This document shows positions 18,081 through 26,962 of a DNA stretch of 64,000 nt, piece by piece. The notes below the pieces were generated by a model, which did not search any database, was not told the DNA's origin, and worked only from the letters and a program-made list of their open reading frames with translations. This DNA is from Balneola sp. MJW-20 (GTDB taxonomy: Bacteria; Bacteroidota; Rhodothermia; Balneolales; Balneolaceae), in NCBI RefSeq assembly GCF_040811775.1, contig NZ_JBFNXW010000001.1, positions 1,674,001-1,738,000 of the forward strand, in the 5' to 3' direction. The translations under genes were made by a program, and so were the position numbers. How positions within the stretch are numbered: the first letter of the stretch is position 1; every line of letters starts with the position of its first letter.

Positions 18081-18103
18081 ATTAATCTTTAATTTTAATT
18101 CCA
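18081..18103 (-). repeat. AT-rich dispersed repeat, reverse copy overlapping MFS 3' end
   Basis: Reverse-oriented member of the AT-rich family. On the minus strand it supplies the last codons (Gly-Ile-Lys-Ile-Lys-Asp) and the stop of the MFS transporter gene. Confidence 0.6.
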
Positions 18104-19329
18104 TCGTCATAGGCCCTCATCCCTCCCACAAAGCACAGAGTAGCCAAAGCACCACAGACTCCAAACACACTCAGCAACGCATAATTAGGTCCAAAGGCAC
18201 CGGTAAAAACATGATCAATCAACCAGCCGGTTAGGGGCGGACCGATCCCGAACCCTACTACGCTGACCACAAATAAATACAGCGCGCCGGCAGTCGCTCT
18301 CATATCGGATCCCACGAAATACTGTATCAGTGCGGCTGCTACTCCGTTATAGGAGGATGAGATCACATTACCCAGTCCGATCCACAGAAAAGCAGTGAAT
18401 CCGTCTTCGGTGGTGAATCCGAGGATATAAAATGGTAGACCGCCCAATGCAGCCACGACCCCCATCCCAAATCGACCTTTGCCACCGAATTTCAGAGCCA
18501 GCCGGTCGGCCAGCCATCCAGACACGTTCACACTCAGCGCTGTTGCCATCATGAACCATCCATAATAGGAGATCAGATCACCTCTGTTATATACGTCGGT
18601 CAGCACCGTGCTGATAAAAGCCAGGATGGTATATCCGCTGAGGGCCAATAAAGAAAAGCCTGCCAGGTGAAAACGAACCACCGGTTTGGAGACCAGTTTC
18701 GAAAACCCTCTTCGATACCCCTTTAATGATGCCTGTAAAGATCCGAAATCTGTATCCCGTTTCGGTTCCCGTATGACCAGCAATCCTAAAACAGCCAGTA
18801 TCAGTCCCGGCCAGCCTACCGATTTGATGGCCGTCCGCCAGTCGAAGGCTTCCGCCACCGACCCGCCGATCAGGAAAGAAAGTCCGACTCCGATAAATAT
18901 CCCGGAAGCATAGACTGAGAAAACCCTTGCCCTTTTTTCGGGACCGAAGTAATCGGCCAGCAAGGAATAAACAGCGGGACTCAAAGCCGACTGGCTCACT
19001 CCCACCATCAGCCTGGCCGAGATCAGGAAAGCAAATGAAGTAGCAAAACCGCTAAGCAGGGTCATCATGCTCCAGATAGTAAGCCCACTGAGAATGATAT
19101 ACTTCCGGGAATACCGGTCCGCCAGGTATCCCATAACCAGGCCGCAGACAGCATAGATCAGTGAAAAAGCCGGCCCATACAGCACTCCCACTTGTGTGTT
19201 GTTCAGTCCTAATTCTTCCCTGATCCCTGTTGCCAGGACGGCAATGATCTGTCGGTCCACAAAGCTGCTTATGTAGATCAGGAGCAAAGTACCAAGCAGG
19301 AGAATGGAATAAAGTTTATTACGGCTCAT
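18082..19329 (-). CDS. Major facilitator superfamily transporter (spinster-like)
   Basis: 415 aa with about twelve hydrophobic helices. MFS motif A is visible after helix 2 as GYLADRYSRKYI (residues ~67-78). The N-terminal block SFVDRQIIAVLATGIREELG and LSPAVYSLLADYFGPEKRAR resemble the spinster/AraJ-like branch, which exports or imports small organic molecules; the substrate cannot be told. The extreme C-terminus is encoded by an AT-rich dispersed repeat, suggesting the original end was altered. Another copy of the repeat lies 15 bp upstream of the start. It is convergent with the aminopeptidase gene and divergent from nth. Confidence 0.88.
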   Translation of the reverse strand: MSRNKLYSILLLGTLLLIYISSFVDRQIIAVLATGIREELGLNNTQVGVLYGPAFSLIYAVCGLVMGYLADRYSRKYIILSGLTIWSMMTLLSGFATSFAFLISARLMVGVSQSALSPAVYSLLADYFGPEKRARVFSVYASGIFIGVGLSFLIGGSVAEAFDWRTAIKSVGWPGLILAVLGLLVIREPKRDTDFGSLQASLKGYRRGFSKLVSKPVVRFHLAGFSLLALSGYTILAFISTVLTDVYNRGDLISYYGWFMMATALSVNVSGWLADRLALKFGGKGRFGMGVVAALGGLPFYILGFTTEDGFTAFLWIGLGNVISSSYNGVAAALIQYFVGSDMRATAGALYLFVVSVVGFGIGPPLTGWLIDHVFTGAFGPNYALLSVFGVCGALATLCFVGGMRAYDDGIKIKD

Positions 19330-19342
19330 GCTCGAACTTAAG

Positions 19343-19370
19343 GGAATTAAAAATTAAAGATTAAAAATTA
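19343..19370 (+). repeat. AT-rich dispersed repeat, forward copy
   Basis: GAATTAAAAATTAAAGATT followed by AAAAATTA. It lies between the divergent MFS and nth genes, and its inverted partner is at 20224-20255 beyond nth. Confidence 0.65.
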
Positions 19371-19481
19371 CTCTTCACTTCTTGCTTTTCGCTTTTCACA
19401 TTTGACGTTTCACGAAGAAAAAAGAATCTTTGTGGCTTCATAACTGTTAACCAGCCAAATAAGCAATCAAAGACCCTGATA

Positions 19482-20177
19482 GTGAGCAAAAACAAGCTTC
19501 CAAAAACCCCTTATAAAACCGACGAACAGAAGGAACGGGCAGAAGAGCTGCTGAATGAGCTTTATAAATATTACCCGAATCCGCATTGTGAGCTTAATCA
19601 CCGGAATGCCTTTGAACTACTGATCGCGACTATCCTTAGTGCCCAGTGTACCGACGAGAGAGTGAATAAAACCACTCCTGCTCTCTTTGAGACCTATCCT
19701 ACTCCTGAACTGATGGCAGAAGCTCCGCTGGAAGAACTCGAACAACTGGTTAAAAGCACCGGATTCTACAAGAACAAGGCGAAGTCCCTGAAAGAGACCT
19801 CACAGATCCTGACCGAAAAATTTGACGGCGAGGTGCCAAAAAACATGAAAGACCTCCTGAGTCTTAGAGGGGTAGCACGGAAGACAGCCAACGTGGTCCT
19901 GGGAAATGCATATGGTATCAACGTTGGAGTTGTGGTAGATACTCATGTTAAACGCCTCGCTAATCGTTTCGACCTTACCCGCGAGAGCAAGAATACCAAC
20001 AAGATCGAGAAAGTATTGATGGCGCTCTTTCCTCGTGAGAACTGGACCGACCTCTCCCATCTGATGATCCATCACGGTCGTGCCGCCTGCAAGGCGCGCT
20101 TTTCCACTCCGTCGAATCATCCCATCTGTAAAAAATATGGAAGAAGGTGTGAGTGCCAGAGCATGAGTAGTGATTAA
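19482..20177 (+). CDS. nth: Endonuclease III (DNA glycosylase/AP lyase)
   Basis: 231 aa from GTG 19482. The enzyme removes oxidised pyrimidines and nicks abasic DNA. The helix-hairpin-helix with catalytic Lys is LRGVARKTANVVLG (Lys134), and catalytic Asp153 lies in VVDTHVKRLANR. LLIATILSAQCTDERVN matches the N-terminal family block. The C-terminal iron-sulphur loop is unusual: cysteines are at 203, 216, 223 and 225 (spacings of 12, 6 and 1 residues) in place of the classical 6, 2 and 5 spacing. The cluster may be lost or differently bound. The gene is monocistronic and flanked on both sides by AT-rich repeats in opposite orientation. Confidence 0.93.
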   Translation: MSKNKLPKTPYKTDEQKERAEELLNELYKYYPNPHCELNHRNAFELLIATILSAQCTDERVNKTTPALFETYPTPELMAEAPLEELEQLVKSTGFYKNKAKSLKETSQILTEKFDGEVPKNMKDLLSLRGVARKTANVVLGNAYGINVGVVVDTHVKRLANRFDLTRESKNTNKIEKVLMALFPRENWTDLSHLMIHHGRAACKARFSTPSNHPICKKYGRRCECQSMSSD

Positions 20178-20223
20178 GGCTTATAGCTCAAAGCTCAAAT
20201 AAAACGATCTTGCTCAGTTCATC

Positions 20224-20255
20224 CATTTTTAATTTTTAATCTTTAATTTTTAATT
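20224..20255 (-). repeat. AT-rich dispersed repeat, reverse copy
   Basis: Reads CATTTTTAATTTTTAATC followed by TTTAATTTTTAATTC, the reverse complement of the copies at 19343 and 26488. It lies between nth and the Memo-family gene. Confidence 0.65.
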
Positions 20256-20285
20256 CAACTGATCCGGAAACAATTATCTGACCAC

Positions 20286-21509
20286 ATGTTTAGTTCAAAA
20301 ACCGATCCCATCCCTCCACTCCGTTATGATATTCAGGTGATCGAGGTTGCTCAGGACGGTCAGGACTACCTCCTTTTTCAGGATATGCTGGGTTACGCTA
20401 CGGAGGGTTTCGCTATTCCGGCCGAGATGGAACCCATTCTTTCCCTGATCGACGGGTCCAGATCTGTTCAACAATTAATGCCTTTTGTAGGAGAGGGAGC
20501 TACGGAAGAGGAGCTATTGCAGTATATACAGTTTCTGGATCAGCACCGGCTGCTGGATTCCGATTTCTTTGCTAAATCAGCAGAGGAAACCGAAGACCGT
20601 TATGAAGCTTCAAGTATTCATCATAGCAATACTGCCGGCGGATCTTACCCGGATTCTCCGGCAGAACTGAAATCCCAGCTGGATGAAGCTTTTGCAAAAT
20701 ATGAGACCTCCGAACCGGTATCTGAGGCTGCTGCTTTATACGCTCCGCATATTGATCCACGGGTAGGTATGCAAAGTTATGTGAAGGCTTTTTCAGCAAT
20801 CAGAAATCTCAAACCAAATCGGGTGATTATGCTGGGCACTTCCCATTATGCAGGACTCTATGGCGATCTGTATGACAATACCCCTTTCATTGTATCTGAG
20901 AAAACCTTTCGACTCCCGAACGGTGAAGTTCGGGCGGATTCAGCCTTTATACACTTAATGAAGAATTCCCTGAATTCCGAAACCCACGGGGTTAGCTTCA
21001 GTGACCGTGCCCACAGGATCGAACACAGCCTTGAGCTTCACCTGCTGTACCTCAACCATATATGGGATCATGACTTTGAGATCGTGCCTATCCTGGTCGG
21101 AGGAATGGAGGATCTGCTTTATATGAATAACAGTCATAAGGAACAGCAGGTTAATAGTTTCATGGAATGGATTGCGGCTAAGACTAATAACGAAACCATT
21201 ATTCTGATCAGTGGTGACCTGGCTCATTTTGGGAGAAAATTCGGGGATAATACCCCTGCAAGCGACATGTTTGAAAGTGTTAAGGCATTTGATCATACCT
21301 TCCTGAAGCTCGGTGCAGATGCTAAGGATTTCGACCTTCTTGAACACATCCGTGAGGACCTCGACCCCTACAGAGTTTGCGGATTCCCACCCCTGTACTC
21401 TTTCCTGAAGACAGGCCTCACAGATAAAGGGACCATTCTCTCTTATGATCTCTGGGATGAAAGAGAAAGAAACAGCGCAGTGACCTTCGGAAGCATTCTC
21501 TATAAATAA
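20286..21509 (+). CDS. Memo-family protein (AmmeMemoRadiSam protein B-like)
   Basis: 407 aa. The C-terminal ~260 residues match the Memo family, which has a nonhaem-iron-dioxygenase-like fold. Conserved His-containing blocks are APHIDPRVG (His155), MLGTSHYAG (His187) and HRIEHSLELHLLYL (His247), plus ISGDLAHFG further on. The first ~120 residues form a separate N-terminal region with a helical segment (SLIDGSRSVQQLMPFV) resembling a small winged-helix or PqqD-like unit; this part I cannot name with confidence. The AMMECR1 and radical-SAM partners of the classical three-gene set are not next to it. The biochemical role is unknown. The carrier gene follows after 54 bp. Confidence 0.8.
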   Translation: MFSSKTDPIPPLRYDIQVIEVAQDGQDYLLFQDMLGYATEGFAIPAEMEPILSLIDGSRSVQQLMPFVGEGATEEELLQYIQFLDQHRLLDSDFFAKSAEETEDRYEASSIHHSNTAGGSYPDSPAELKSQLDEAFAKYETSEPVSEAAALYAPHIDPRVGMQSYVKAFSAIRNLKPNRVIMLGTSHYAGLYGDLYDNTPFIVSEKTFRLPNGEVRADSAFIHLMKNSLNSETHGVSFSDRAHRIEHSLELHLLYLNHIWDHDFEIVPILVGGMEDLLYMNNSHKEQQVNSFMEWIAAKTNNETIILISGDLAHFGRKFGDNTPASDMFESVKAFDHTFLKLGADAKDFDLLEHIREDLDPYRVCGFPPLYSFLKTGLTDKGTILSYDLWDERERNSAVTFGSILYK

Positions 21510-21563
21510 TTAAATATTTTTGCGCATATTGGCCCTGAATTTTTGGAATCAAATACGGGGTTG

Positions 21564-22898
21564 ATGAAATTTTCATTTCCACATCCGCTGGCTATTCTGT
21601 TGTTTTGCATAGCATTAGCTGCCACTCTAACACACATTATTCCTTCAGGGGCATACGACCGTACATCAGATGCTGCTACCGGCCGTGAAGTAGTAGTTTC
21701 CGGGTCATATAAACAAGTAGAGGCGGAACCCATTGGAGTATTTGACGCGATAGTTAAAGTACCGGAAGGGATCATTTTTGGTGCTGAAGTGGTCGTTTTG
21801 ATCCTGATCATCGGGGGTGCTTTTGTGGTCGTGGATAAAACCGGAGCATTCAGTGACGGGATCGAGGCGCTGGTAAACCGTTTTCATCATTCTCCTCATA
21901 TAGTGATGATACTGGTAGGCTGTGTTTTCGCTCTTGCAGGGCTGCTGAATAATACCCAGGAGGAGATCATTGCGATGGTCCCCTTTCTGATCCTTATGAC
22001 CGATCGTCTCGGGTATATGCGGATCTCCGCCATTGCGATCAGTACCGGGTCGGCTGCAATCGGAGCTGCTTTCAGTCCCGTAAATCCCTTTGGTGTCCTT
22101 ATCGCCCAAAAGATCTCCGCAGTAGAACCATTTTCCGGTACTATATTCAGGCTGACCATCTTTGCCATAGTACTCGTCATCTGGATCTGGTGGATCCTGA
22201 AAAAGGGGCGAATGCATTCATCCGCCATCAAGGACCTGGAGCATACCGGTTCTAAATTGCCTGCCCGTTCAGCTATGATCTTAGTACTGGTACTTCTGAC
22301 CTTTAGTTTGATGATCTATGGAATACTGATCTGGGACTGGGACTATAACCAGATGTCTTCCCTCTTTCTTGTAATGGGTCTTTTTTGTGGTTTGATAGGG
22401 GGCCTTGGGATTAACGGAACCTCAAAAGCTTATGCAAATGGCTTTCAGGAGATGGCCTTTGCAGCGGTATTGGTCGGTCTTGCCCGCAGCCTCTATCTCA
22501 TCCTGGAGGAAGGCATGATCATAGACACCATTGTCCATGGTTTGTTCAGTCCCCTACAGGATCTGCCGGTGGCCTTCTCTGCTATAGGGATGACCCTGTC
22601 TCAGGCAATCATTCATATACCGGTTCCCAGTAATTCCGGACAGGCTGTACTCACTATACCCCTTCTTACCCCTCTTTCAGATCTGATTGGCATGTCCAGA
22701 CAGGTTATGATCCTTTGCTATCAATATGGGGGTATGCTTACCGACATGATCACACCCACAAACGGAGCTTTGCTGGCTGTATTAGCGGCCAGCGGAGTCG
22801 GGTATAACAGCTGGGTCAAATTTATCTGGAAACCCTTTTTAATGATTCTTGGAACTGCCTTATTATCAATAATTATCGGTATTTATATCGGTATCTGA
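21564..22898 (+). CDS. YfcC/DcuC-family membrane carrier
   Basis: 444 aa from ATG 21564; an in-frame TTG seven codons earlier is less likely. About eleven to thirteen hydrophobic segments. Features typical of the YfcC/arginine-ornithine-antiporter-like branch of the DcuC superfamily are THIIPSGAYDR after helix 1, GVFDAIVKVPEGI, a loop GLLNNTQEEIIAMVPFL, SAAIGAAFSPVNPFGV, and the C-terminal HIPVPSNSGQAVLTIPLL and QYGGMLTDMITPTNGALLA. Members carry dicarboxylates or amino acids; the substrate here is unknown. It lies downstream of the Memo-family gene and converges with the threonine synthase gene. Confidence 0.85.
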   Translation: MKFSFPHPLAILLFCIALAATLTHIIPSGAYDRTSDAATGREVVVSGSYKQVEAEPIGVFDAIVKVPEGIIFGAEVVVLILIIGGAFVVVDKTGAFSDGIEALVNRFHHSPHIVMILVGCVFALAGLLNNTQEEIIAMVPFLILMTDRLGYMRISAIAISTGSAAIGAAFSPVNPFGVLIAQKISAVEPFSGTIFRLTIFAIVLVIWIWWILKKGRMHSSAIKDLEHTGSKLPARSAMILVLVLLTFSLMIYGILIWDWDYNQMSSLFLVMGLFCGLIGGLGINGTSKAYANGFQEMAFAAVLVGLARSLYLILEEGMIIDTIVHGLFSPLQDLPVAFSAIGMTLSQAIIHIPVPSNSGQAVLTIPLLTPLSDLIGMSRQVMILCYQYGGMLTDMITPTNGALLAVLAASGVGYNSWVKFIWKPFLMILGTALLSIIIGIYIGI

Positions 22899-22916
22899 TT
22901 CAGATAGAAAATAAGA

Positions 22917-24104
22917 TCAGCGAAGACCCAGTTCCAGATTCTCCAGATATTTAAGGCCGGTTCCGGTATTCATCAAGACGATCTTTTCTTCTTTACTAAC
23001 CTCTCCCCGTTCAACCAGTTTCTTTAGGGCCATCCATAAGGCTCCGCCCTCCGTGCATACAGAAATCCCTTCCATTCGTCCGAATTCGAGTGTTCCTTCC
23101 CGGATCTCCTCTTCGGAAACGGTAAGGGCAGTTCCACCGGACTCCGATACCACTTCTCTGATCAGATCTATTCCGAATGCTTTGGGTACTGCCAGTCCGT
23201 TTGCAATAGACTTTTGAAATTTTGATTCGTCGGTGGTAATTCCAAGTATTTCATTGACCACGGGAGAACAGCTTTCGGTCTGAACCACTATCATACGAGG
23301 CATTTTTTCATCAACGATCCAGCCTAATCGGGTCATTTCCTTAAAGGCTTTCCAGATACCGATAATACCGGTTCCCCCTCCTGTCGGATAGAGGATCACA
23401 TCCGGCAGCTTCCAGTTGAACTGCTCCGCGATCTCATAGCCCATGGTCTTTTTTCCCTCAATACGATAGGGCTCTTTCAATGTGGAAATATTGAATGCAC
23501 CTCTCTCCTCTTCGATCTCTTTGGCAAGGGATCCACATTTATCGATCAGCCCGTCTACAAGCATTACTTCAGCTCCATAGAACATACATTCTTCTTTGAA
23601 GATCTTTGGAGTGATGATCGGCATGATCACTGTTGCTTTCATCCCGGCTCTCGCGCAGTAAGCACTCAACGCTCCACCGGCATTACCGGCAGTCGGAATT
23701 ACACATTCAGTTACGCCGAGTTCTTTGGCTTTGGATATCGCCATACTCAACCCCCTGGCTTTAAAGGATCCGGTTGGGTTGAGTCCTTCATCCTTTACAT
23801 AAAGGTCTTTAAATCCATTGGCGTCTGAAACACGGTCCGCCCTGAGCATAGGGGTCATTCCCTCGCCCAGAGAGACCATATTATCAGAGTCTAATACAGG
23901 GAGTACTTCTCGGTATCTCCACATATTATTCTCTCGTCCTTCCAGAAGGGTTCGATCGATCTTAGCCTCCAGATCATATTCTACTAACAGTGGCTTATTA
24001 CAGCAATGAGCAAAATCAGTGAGTGTGTAATGAGCATATTTCTTGCCGCAAGCCGAACAATATAAATGGCTTATGCGGGATTCAGTGGCTATCAGTCGAT
24101 TCAT
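22917..24104 (-). CDS. thrC: Threonine synthase
   Basis: 395 aa from ATG 24104; an ATG six codons upstream (24122) is also possible. It is a fold-type II PLP enzyme converting O-phosphohomoserine to threonine. The PLP lysine is in NPTGSFKARG (Lys115). AGNAGGALSAYCARAG and the phosphate-binding PTGGGTG are also visible. A Cys-rich N-terminal ribbon (CSAC, then CC) is common in this long threonine-synthase class. The rest of the threonine pathway is not in the window. Other PLP lyases of this fold are a less likely alternative. It follows the LysR gene on the same strand. Confidence 0.82.
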   Translation of the reverse strand: MNRLIATESRISHLYCSACGKKYAHYTLTDFAHCCNKPLLVEYDLEAKIDRTLLEGRENNMWRYREVLPVLDSDNMVSLGEGMTPMLRADRVSDANGFKDLYVKDEGLNPTGSFKARGLSMAISKAKELGVTECVIPTAGNAGGALSAYCARAGMKATVIMPIITPKIFKEECMFYGAEVMLVDGLIDKCGSLAKEIEEERGAFNISTLKEPYRIEGKKTMGYEIAEQFNWKLPDVILYPTGGGTGIIGIWKAFKEMTRLGWIVDEKMPRMIVVQTESCSPVVNEILGITTDESKFQKSIANGLAVPKAFGIDLIREVVSESGGTALTVSEEEIREGTLEFGRMEGISVCTEGGALWMALKKLVERGEVSKEEKIVLMNTGTGLKYLENLELGLR

Positions 24105-24162
24105 GAAGTAATATGCCCGCATTTATGATAACTTGAAAATACCCACTCTGTATAACTTATAA

Positions 24163-25062
24163 CTATAAGTTATGATGTTCTTTTGCTTCCAGAATGAATG
24201 AACGGATAAAACCGGTTCGATCTTCTCCTTTGCGGGTAACAAAATACATCTTCCGGCTAAGGCTTATTCCACGTATCTCCAGCCTCCTTAGCTGATTCTT
24301 TTCCAGTTCATCCACGACCGCAAGTTTGGAAAGGAACCCAACGGATTCATCCTTTACCAGAAAATTCTTGAGCGCTTCAGTTCCTCCGAGTCTGGCGATA
24401 ATATTCAGATCACCCAGCTTCATTCCGTTCTTCTCAAGGGCCTCATTTATGACACCCAGTGTACCGGAACCCCGCTCTCTTAAAACAAGGGGTATATCCC
24501 TCAGATCTTCAAGATCAATGACCTGATCCGCATATGGGCTTCTGGATGAGCATACCGGTATGATCTCATCTTCAATAAAGGGACTGTAGTTCAGAGAATT
24601 TATTTTATGATAGGATTCCACAATAGCCAGGTCGATGTTTTTATCCTGAAGAGCATTGATAATGTTTTCTGAATTCCGATTGATAAGGAGGATCTTTATC
24701 CCGGGAAATTTTTTATGGAAAGAGGATAATATCTCAGGAAGTACATACAGTGAGATCGTAGTACTTGATCCGACTTTGAGCTCACCGGTTATCTCCTGCT
24801 GATTACGGAAGATATCGATATCCGATTGCACCATTTTTTCCAGATGCCTGGCCTTGTGAAGATATTCCAGCAGCTTTGCACCGGGAGAAGTAAGCTGTAT
24901 GGTATTTCCCCTGCGGTCAAAAAGTGCCACTCCCAGTTCATTTTCCAGATTCTGAATATGCTTACTGACCGCCGGCTGAGAAATGAACAGAAGCTCTGCA
25001 GCTTTAGTGAAGCTCAGATTCGCTGCAACTTCAAAGAATACTTTGTACTTGAATGCGATCAT
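24163..25062 (-). CDS. LysR-family transcriptional regulator
   Basis: 299 aa. The N-terminal winged helix-turn-helix (residues ~5-62) carries the signature SFTKAAELLFISQPAVSKHI followed by LENELGVALFDRR. The remaining ~210 residues form the periplasmic-binding-like effector domain, with GSSTTISLYVLP and PLVLRERGSG as in the CysL/CbbR-like branch. The effector is unknown. It lies in a minus-strand run with gldC 17 bp upstream and threonine synthase downstream. LysR regulators often control an adjacent divergent gene, but none is divergent here, so the target is not evident. Confidence 0.88.
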   Translation of the reverse strand: MIAFKYKVFFEVAANLSFTKAAELLFISQPAVSKHIQNLENELGVALFDRRGNTIQLTSPGAKLLEYLHKARHLEKMVQSDIDIFRNQQEITGELKVGSSTTISLYVLPEILSSFHKKFPGIKILLINRNSENIINALQDKNIDLAIVESYHKINSLNYSPFIEDEIIPVCSSRSPYADQVIDLEDLRDIPLVLRERGSGTLGVINEALEKNGMKLGDLNIIARLGGTEALKNFLVKDESVGFLSKLAVVDELEKNQLRRLEIRGISLSRKMYFVTRKGEDRTGFIRSFILEAKEHHNL

Positions 25063-25079
25063 CTGTTAATGAAACGGAC

Positions 25080-25412
25080 TTAGTTGTCCTTAATATCCAT
25101 CTTCTCAGCGAAGTAATCACAAAAATCCTGCATGGCCAGCGTCATATCTTCTTCGTTGGTCGCACGCTTAAAAGTATCTGCCATCGTAACCAGTGTCTGA
25201 TGGAAAAAGATCTTCATCTCATCAACCGTCATCTTTTTGGTCCATAGGTCCAGCTTCAGGGTATCTTTATTATTGGAATCCCAGAGAGATAACAGCATAG
25301 CCCGGCACTGTGCCTTATCCATACCCTGAAGGTCTGTGGCATTCCAGATAATGTCGGTCGGGATATTTTGTTCGTCCAGTTCAACCGTAATCGTAATGTC
25401 TTTCTTTTGCAT
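25080..25412 (-). CDS. gldC: Gliding motility-associated protein GldC
   Basis: 110 aa, the usual size. The sequence matches the GldC pattern: KDITITVELDEQNIPTDIIW, then CRAMLLSLWDSNNKDTLKLD, LWTKKMTVDEMKIFFHQTL and a C-terminal helix. GldC was defined as an accessory gliding protein in Flavobacterium and is widespread in lineages with type IX secretion. That fits the C-terminal sorting domains on the two cytochromes at 28759-30218. It lies 22 bp after rluD on the same strand. Its molecular function is not known. Confidence 0.88.
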   Translation of the reverse strand: MQKKDITITVELDEQNIPTDIIWNATDLQGMDKAQCRAMLLSLWDSNNKDTLKLDLWTKKMTVDEMKIFFHQTLVTMADTFKRATNEEDMTLAMQDFCDYFAEKMDIKDN

Positions 25413-25434
25413 GATAGTATTAGCCTGTTAACAC

Positions 25435-26451
25435 TTAATATTCACTTTTGCAGTTTTCACGGAGCATGGTCAGTACATGCTGAAAGTCATCCGGTAGTTC
25501 AGAATCAAACCGTACGACTTCTTTGGTCGTCGGGTGAACAAATCCAAGAGTTTTGGCATGCAGGCATTGCCGTCCCAGTCCTGTGATCAGGTTATGGAAC
25601 ATGGATTTCCGGCTTCCGGTATTTGGGCCGTATCTGACCGAAGTACCTCCATAGGTCGGATCCCCGAATACCGGATTTCCCATATGATTGAAATGTACCC
25701 GGATCTGATGCGTTCGTCCGGTTTCCAGTTTTACTTCCACCAGACTCAGATAGTCAAAATATTCCAGCACCTTATAATGTGTGACCGCAGGCTTTCCGTA
25801 GTTTTCCGGCTGTACGGCCATCAGTTTCCGGTCTTTCTTAGAACGGCCGATATTGCCTTCAATGGTTCCTTCTTCTTCCGGCGTGCCCCATATCACAGCC
25901 CAGTAGGTTCTTTCCACGTCCTTTTCCTGGAATAAGGCACTCAGTTCAGCAAGAGCATGATCGGTTTTGGCAACTACCAGTAAACCGGAAGTATCCTTAT
26001 CCAGCCGGTGCACGATCCCGGGACGGAGGTTTTCATCCTCATCCTCTCCTGCAAGCTCGTCAACGTGATACATGAGTCCGTTGACCAGGGTGCCCGTCCA
26101 GTTTGCATAGGCCGGATGCACCACCATTCCTGCTTCTTTATTCACGATGATGAGATCATCATCCTCATAAACAATATTCAGCTCCATCTCTTCCGGTTTT
26201 GCTTCCGGCGGCGGAGGTTTGGGAAGCTCAATATGGATCATATCTTCCGGCTGCATGATATAGGATGCTTTCTCCTTTTTATCGTTTACCAGAACATGAC
26301 CGTCCTTAATAGCTTTCTGTACTTTGGTCCGTGACGCATTCTCCACGAAAGAGGTGATATACACATCCAGACGGATCTCTTCCTGCTGCCCTTCCGGCAC
26401 AACATGATCATAGATCGTCTTCTGATTTTCTCGGTCGGCTTTTTTCTTCAT
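25435..26451 (-). CDS. rluD: RluD-family 23S rRNA pseudouridine synthase
   Basis: 338 aa. An S4 domain (about residues 24-78) is followed by the RluA-type catalytic domain. The motif GIVHRLDKDTSGLLVVAKT starts at residue 145, with catalytic Asp151, and RTHQIRVHFNHMGNPVFGD is the second family block. RluD modifies helix 69 of 23S rRNA; other RluA-type enzymes are possible but the S4 domain favours RluD. It heads a minus-strand run with gldC. The AT-rich repeat at 26488 lies just upstream of its start. Confidence 0.88.
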   Translation of the reverse strand: MKKKADRENQKTIYDHVVPEGQQEEIRLDVYITSFVENASRTKVQKAIKDGHVLVNDKKEKASYIMQPEDMIHIELPKPPPPEAKPEEMELNIVYEDDDLIIVNKEAGMVVHPAYANWTGTLVNGLMYHVDELAGEDEDENLRPGIVHRLDKDTSGLLVVAKTDHALAELSALFQEKDVERTYWAVIWGTPEEEGTIEGNIGRSKKDRKLMAVQPENYGKPAVTHYKVLEYFDYLSLVEVKLETGRTHQIRVHFNHMGNPVFGDPTYGGTSVRYGPNTGSRKSMFHNLITGLGRQCLHAKTLGFVHPTTKEVVRFDSELPDDFQHVLTMLRENCKSEY

Positions 26452-26487
26452 GGGATTAAGATAAGGAGAATGAAGGAGAGGCTTAAT

Positions 26488-26522
26488 AATTAAAAATTAA
26501 AGATTAAAAATTAAAAATGAAG
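26488..26522 (+). repeat. Left arm of AT-rich inverted repeat around a four-helix-bundle gene
   Basis: AATTAAAAATTAAAGATT followed by AAAAATTAAAAATGAAG. Both halves recur in reverse complement at 26963-27019, so the 26609-26959 gene sits inside an inverted-repeat unit of about 532 bp. Confidence 0.7.
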
Positions 26523-26608
26523 ATGCAGCGATTAGCTCAGTTAAAATGGATACAAGTTTTATGTAAGGAACAATCATCTGCTGGCTCTAAAGAAAAAAAC
26601 TAAATACC

Positions 26609-26959
26609 ATGAAAGAAAATATTATCAGAGACAAGAGTTTTCAATTTGCCCTGAAGATAATGACCTTAAGTAAAGAATTGCAGATGCAACGAGCGATTGT
26701 TCTTTCCAGGCAAGTACTTCGAGCGGGTACCAGCATCGGAGCCAATATAGAAGAAGCCATCGGGGCATTTTCGAAGAGCGATTTCACATATAAGATGAAT
26801 ATCTCCTTAAAAGAAGCCCATGAGACCCATTTCTGGCTGAGATTACTCGACAAGAGTGACTATGAGATCAGTGATCTAAGAGTTGTTATGAAAGATTGTC
26901 TCGAATTGGTTACCATCCTGTCAGCGATCGTTAAGACATCAAAACAAAAGAACCAATGA
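26609..26959 (+). CDS. Four-helix-bundle protein (S23/IVP family)
   Basis: 116 aa, basic and helical. Family blocks are SFQFALKIMTLSKELQ, LSRQVLRAGTSIGANIEEA, SKSDFTYKMNISLKEAHET and a last helix DCLELVTILSAIVKTSK. This is the same family as the gene at 7972-8325 but belongs to a different subgroup (SIGANIEEA in place of SPALLYGEA). Biochemical role unknown; relatives include rRNA intervening-sequence proteins and the Avd protein of diversity-generating retroelements, but no reverse transcriptase is present. The gene is enclosed by long AT-rich inverted repeats, so it looks like a self-contained cassette dropped between rluD and recN. Confidence 0.85.
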   Translation: MKENIIRDKSFQFALKIMTLSKELQMQRAIVLSRQVLRAGTSIGANIEEAIGAFSKSDFTYKMNISLKEAHETHFWLRLLDKSDYEISDLRVVMKDCLELVTILSAIVKTSKQKNQ

Positions 26960-26962
26960 GGC

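Noticed and set aside
21705-22231. Minus-strand frames of 111-170 aa inside the carrier gene
   Set aside because: They are opposite a clear multi-helix transporter and show low-complexity, unlikely protein sequence.
26528-26542. GCGATTAGCTCAGTT, resembling a tRNA D-arm
   Set aside because: No matching acceptor, anticodon or T-arm sequence follows within 75 bases, so it is probably chance or at most a remnant.
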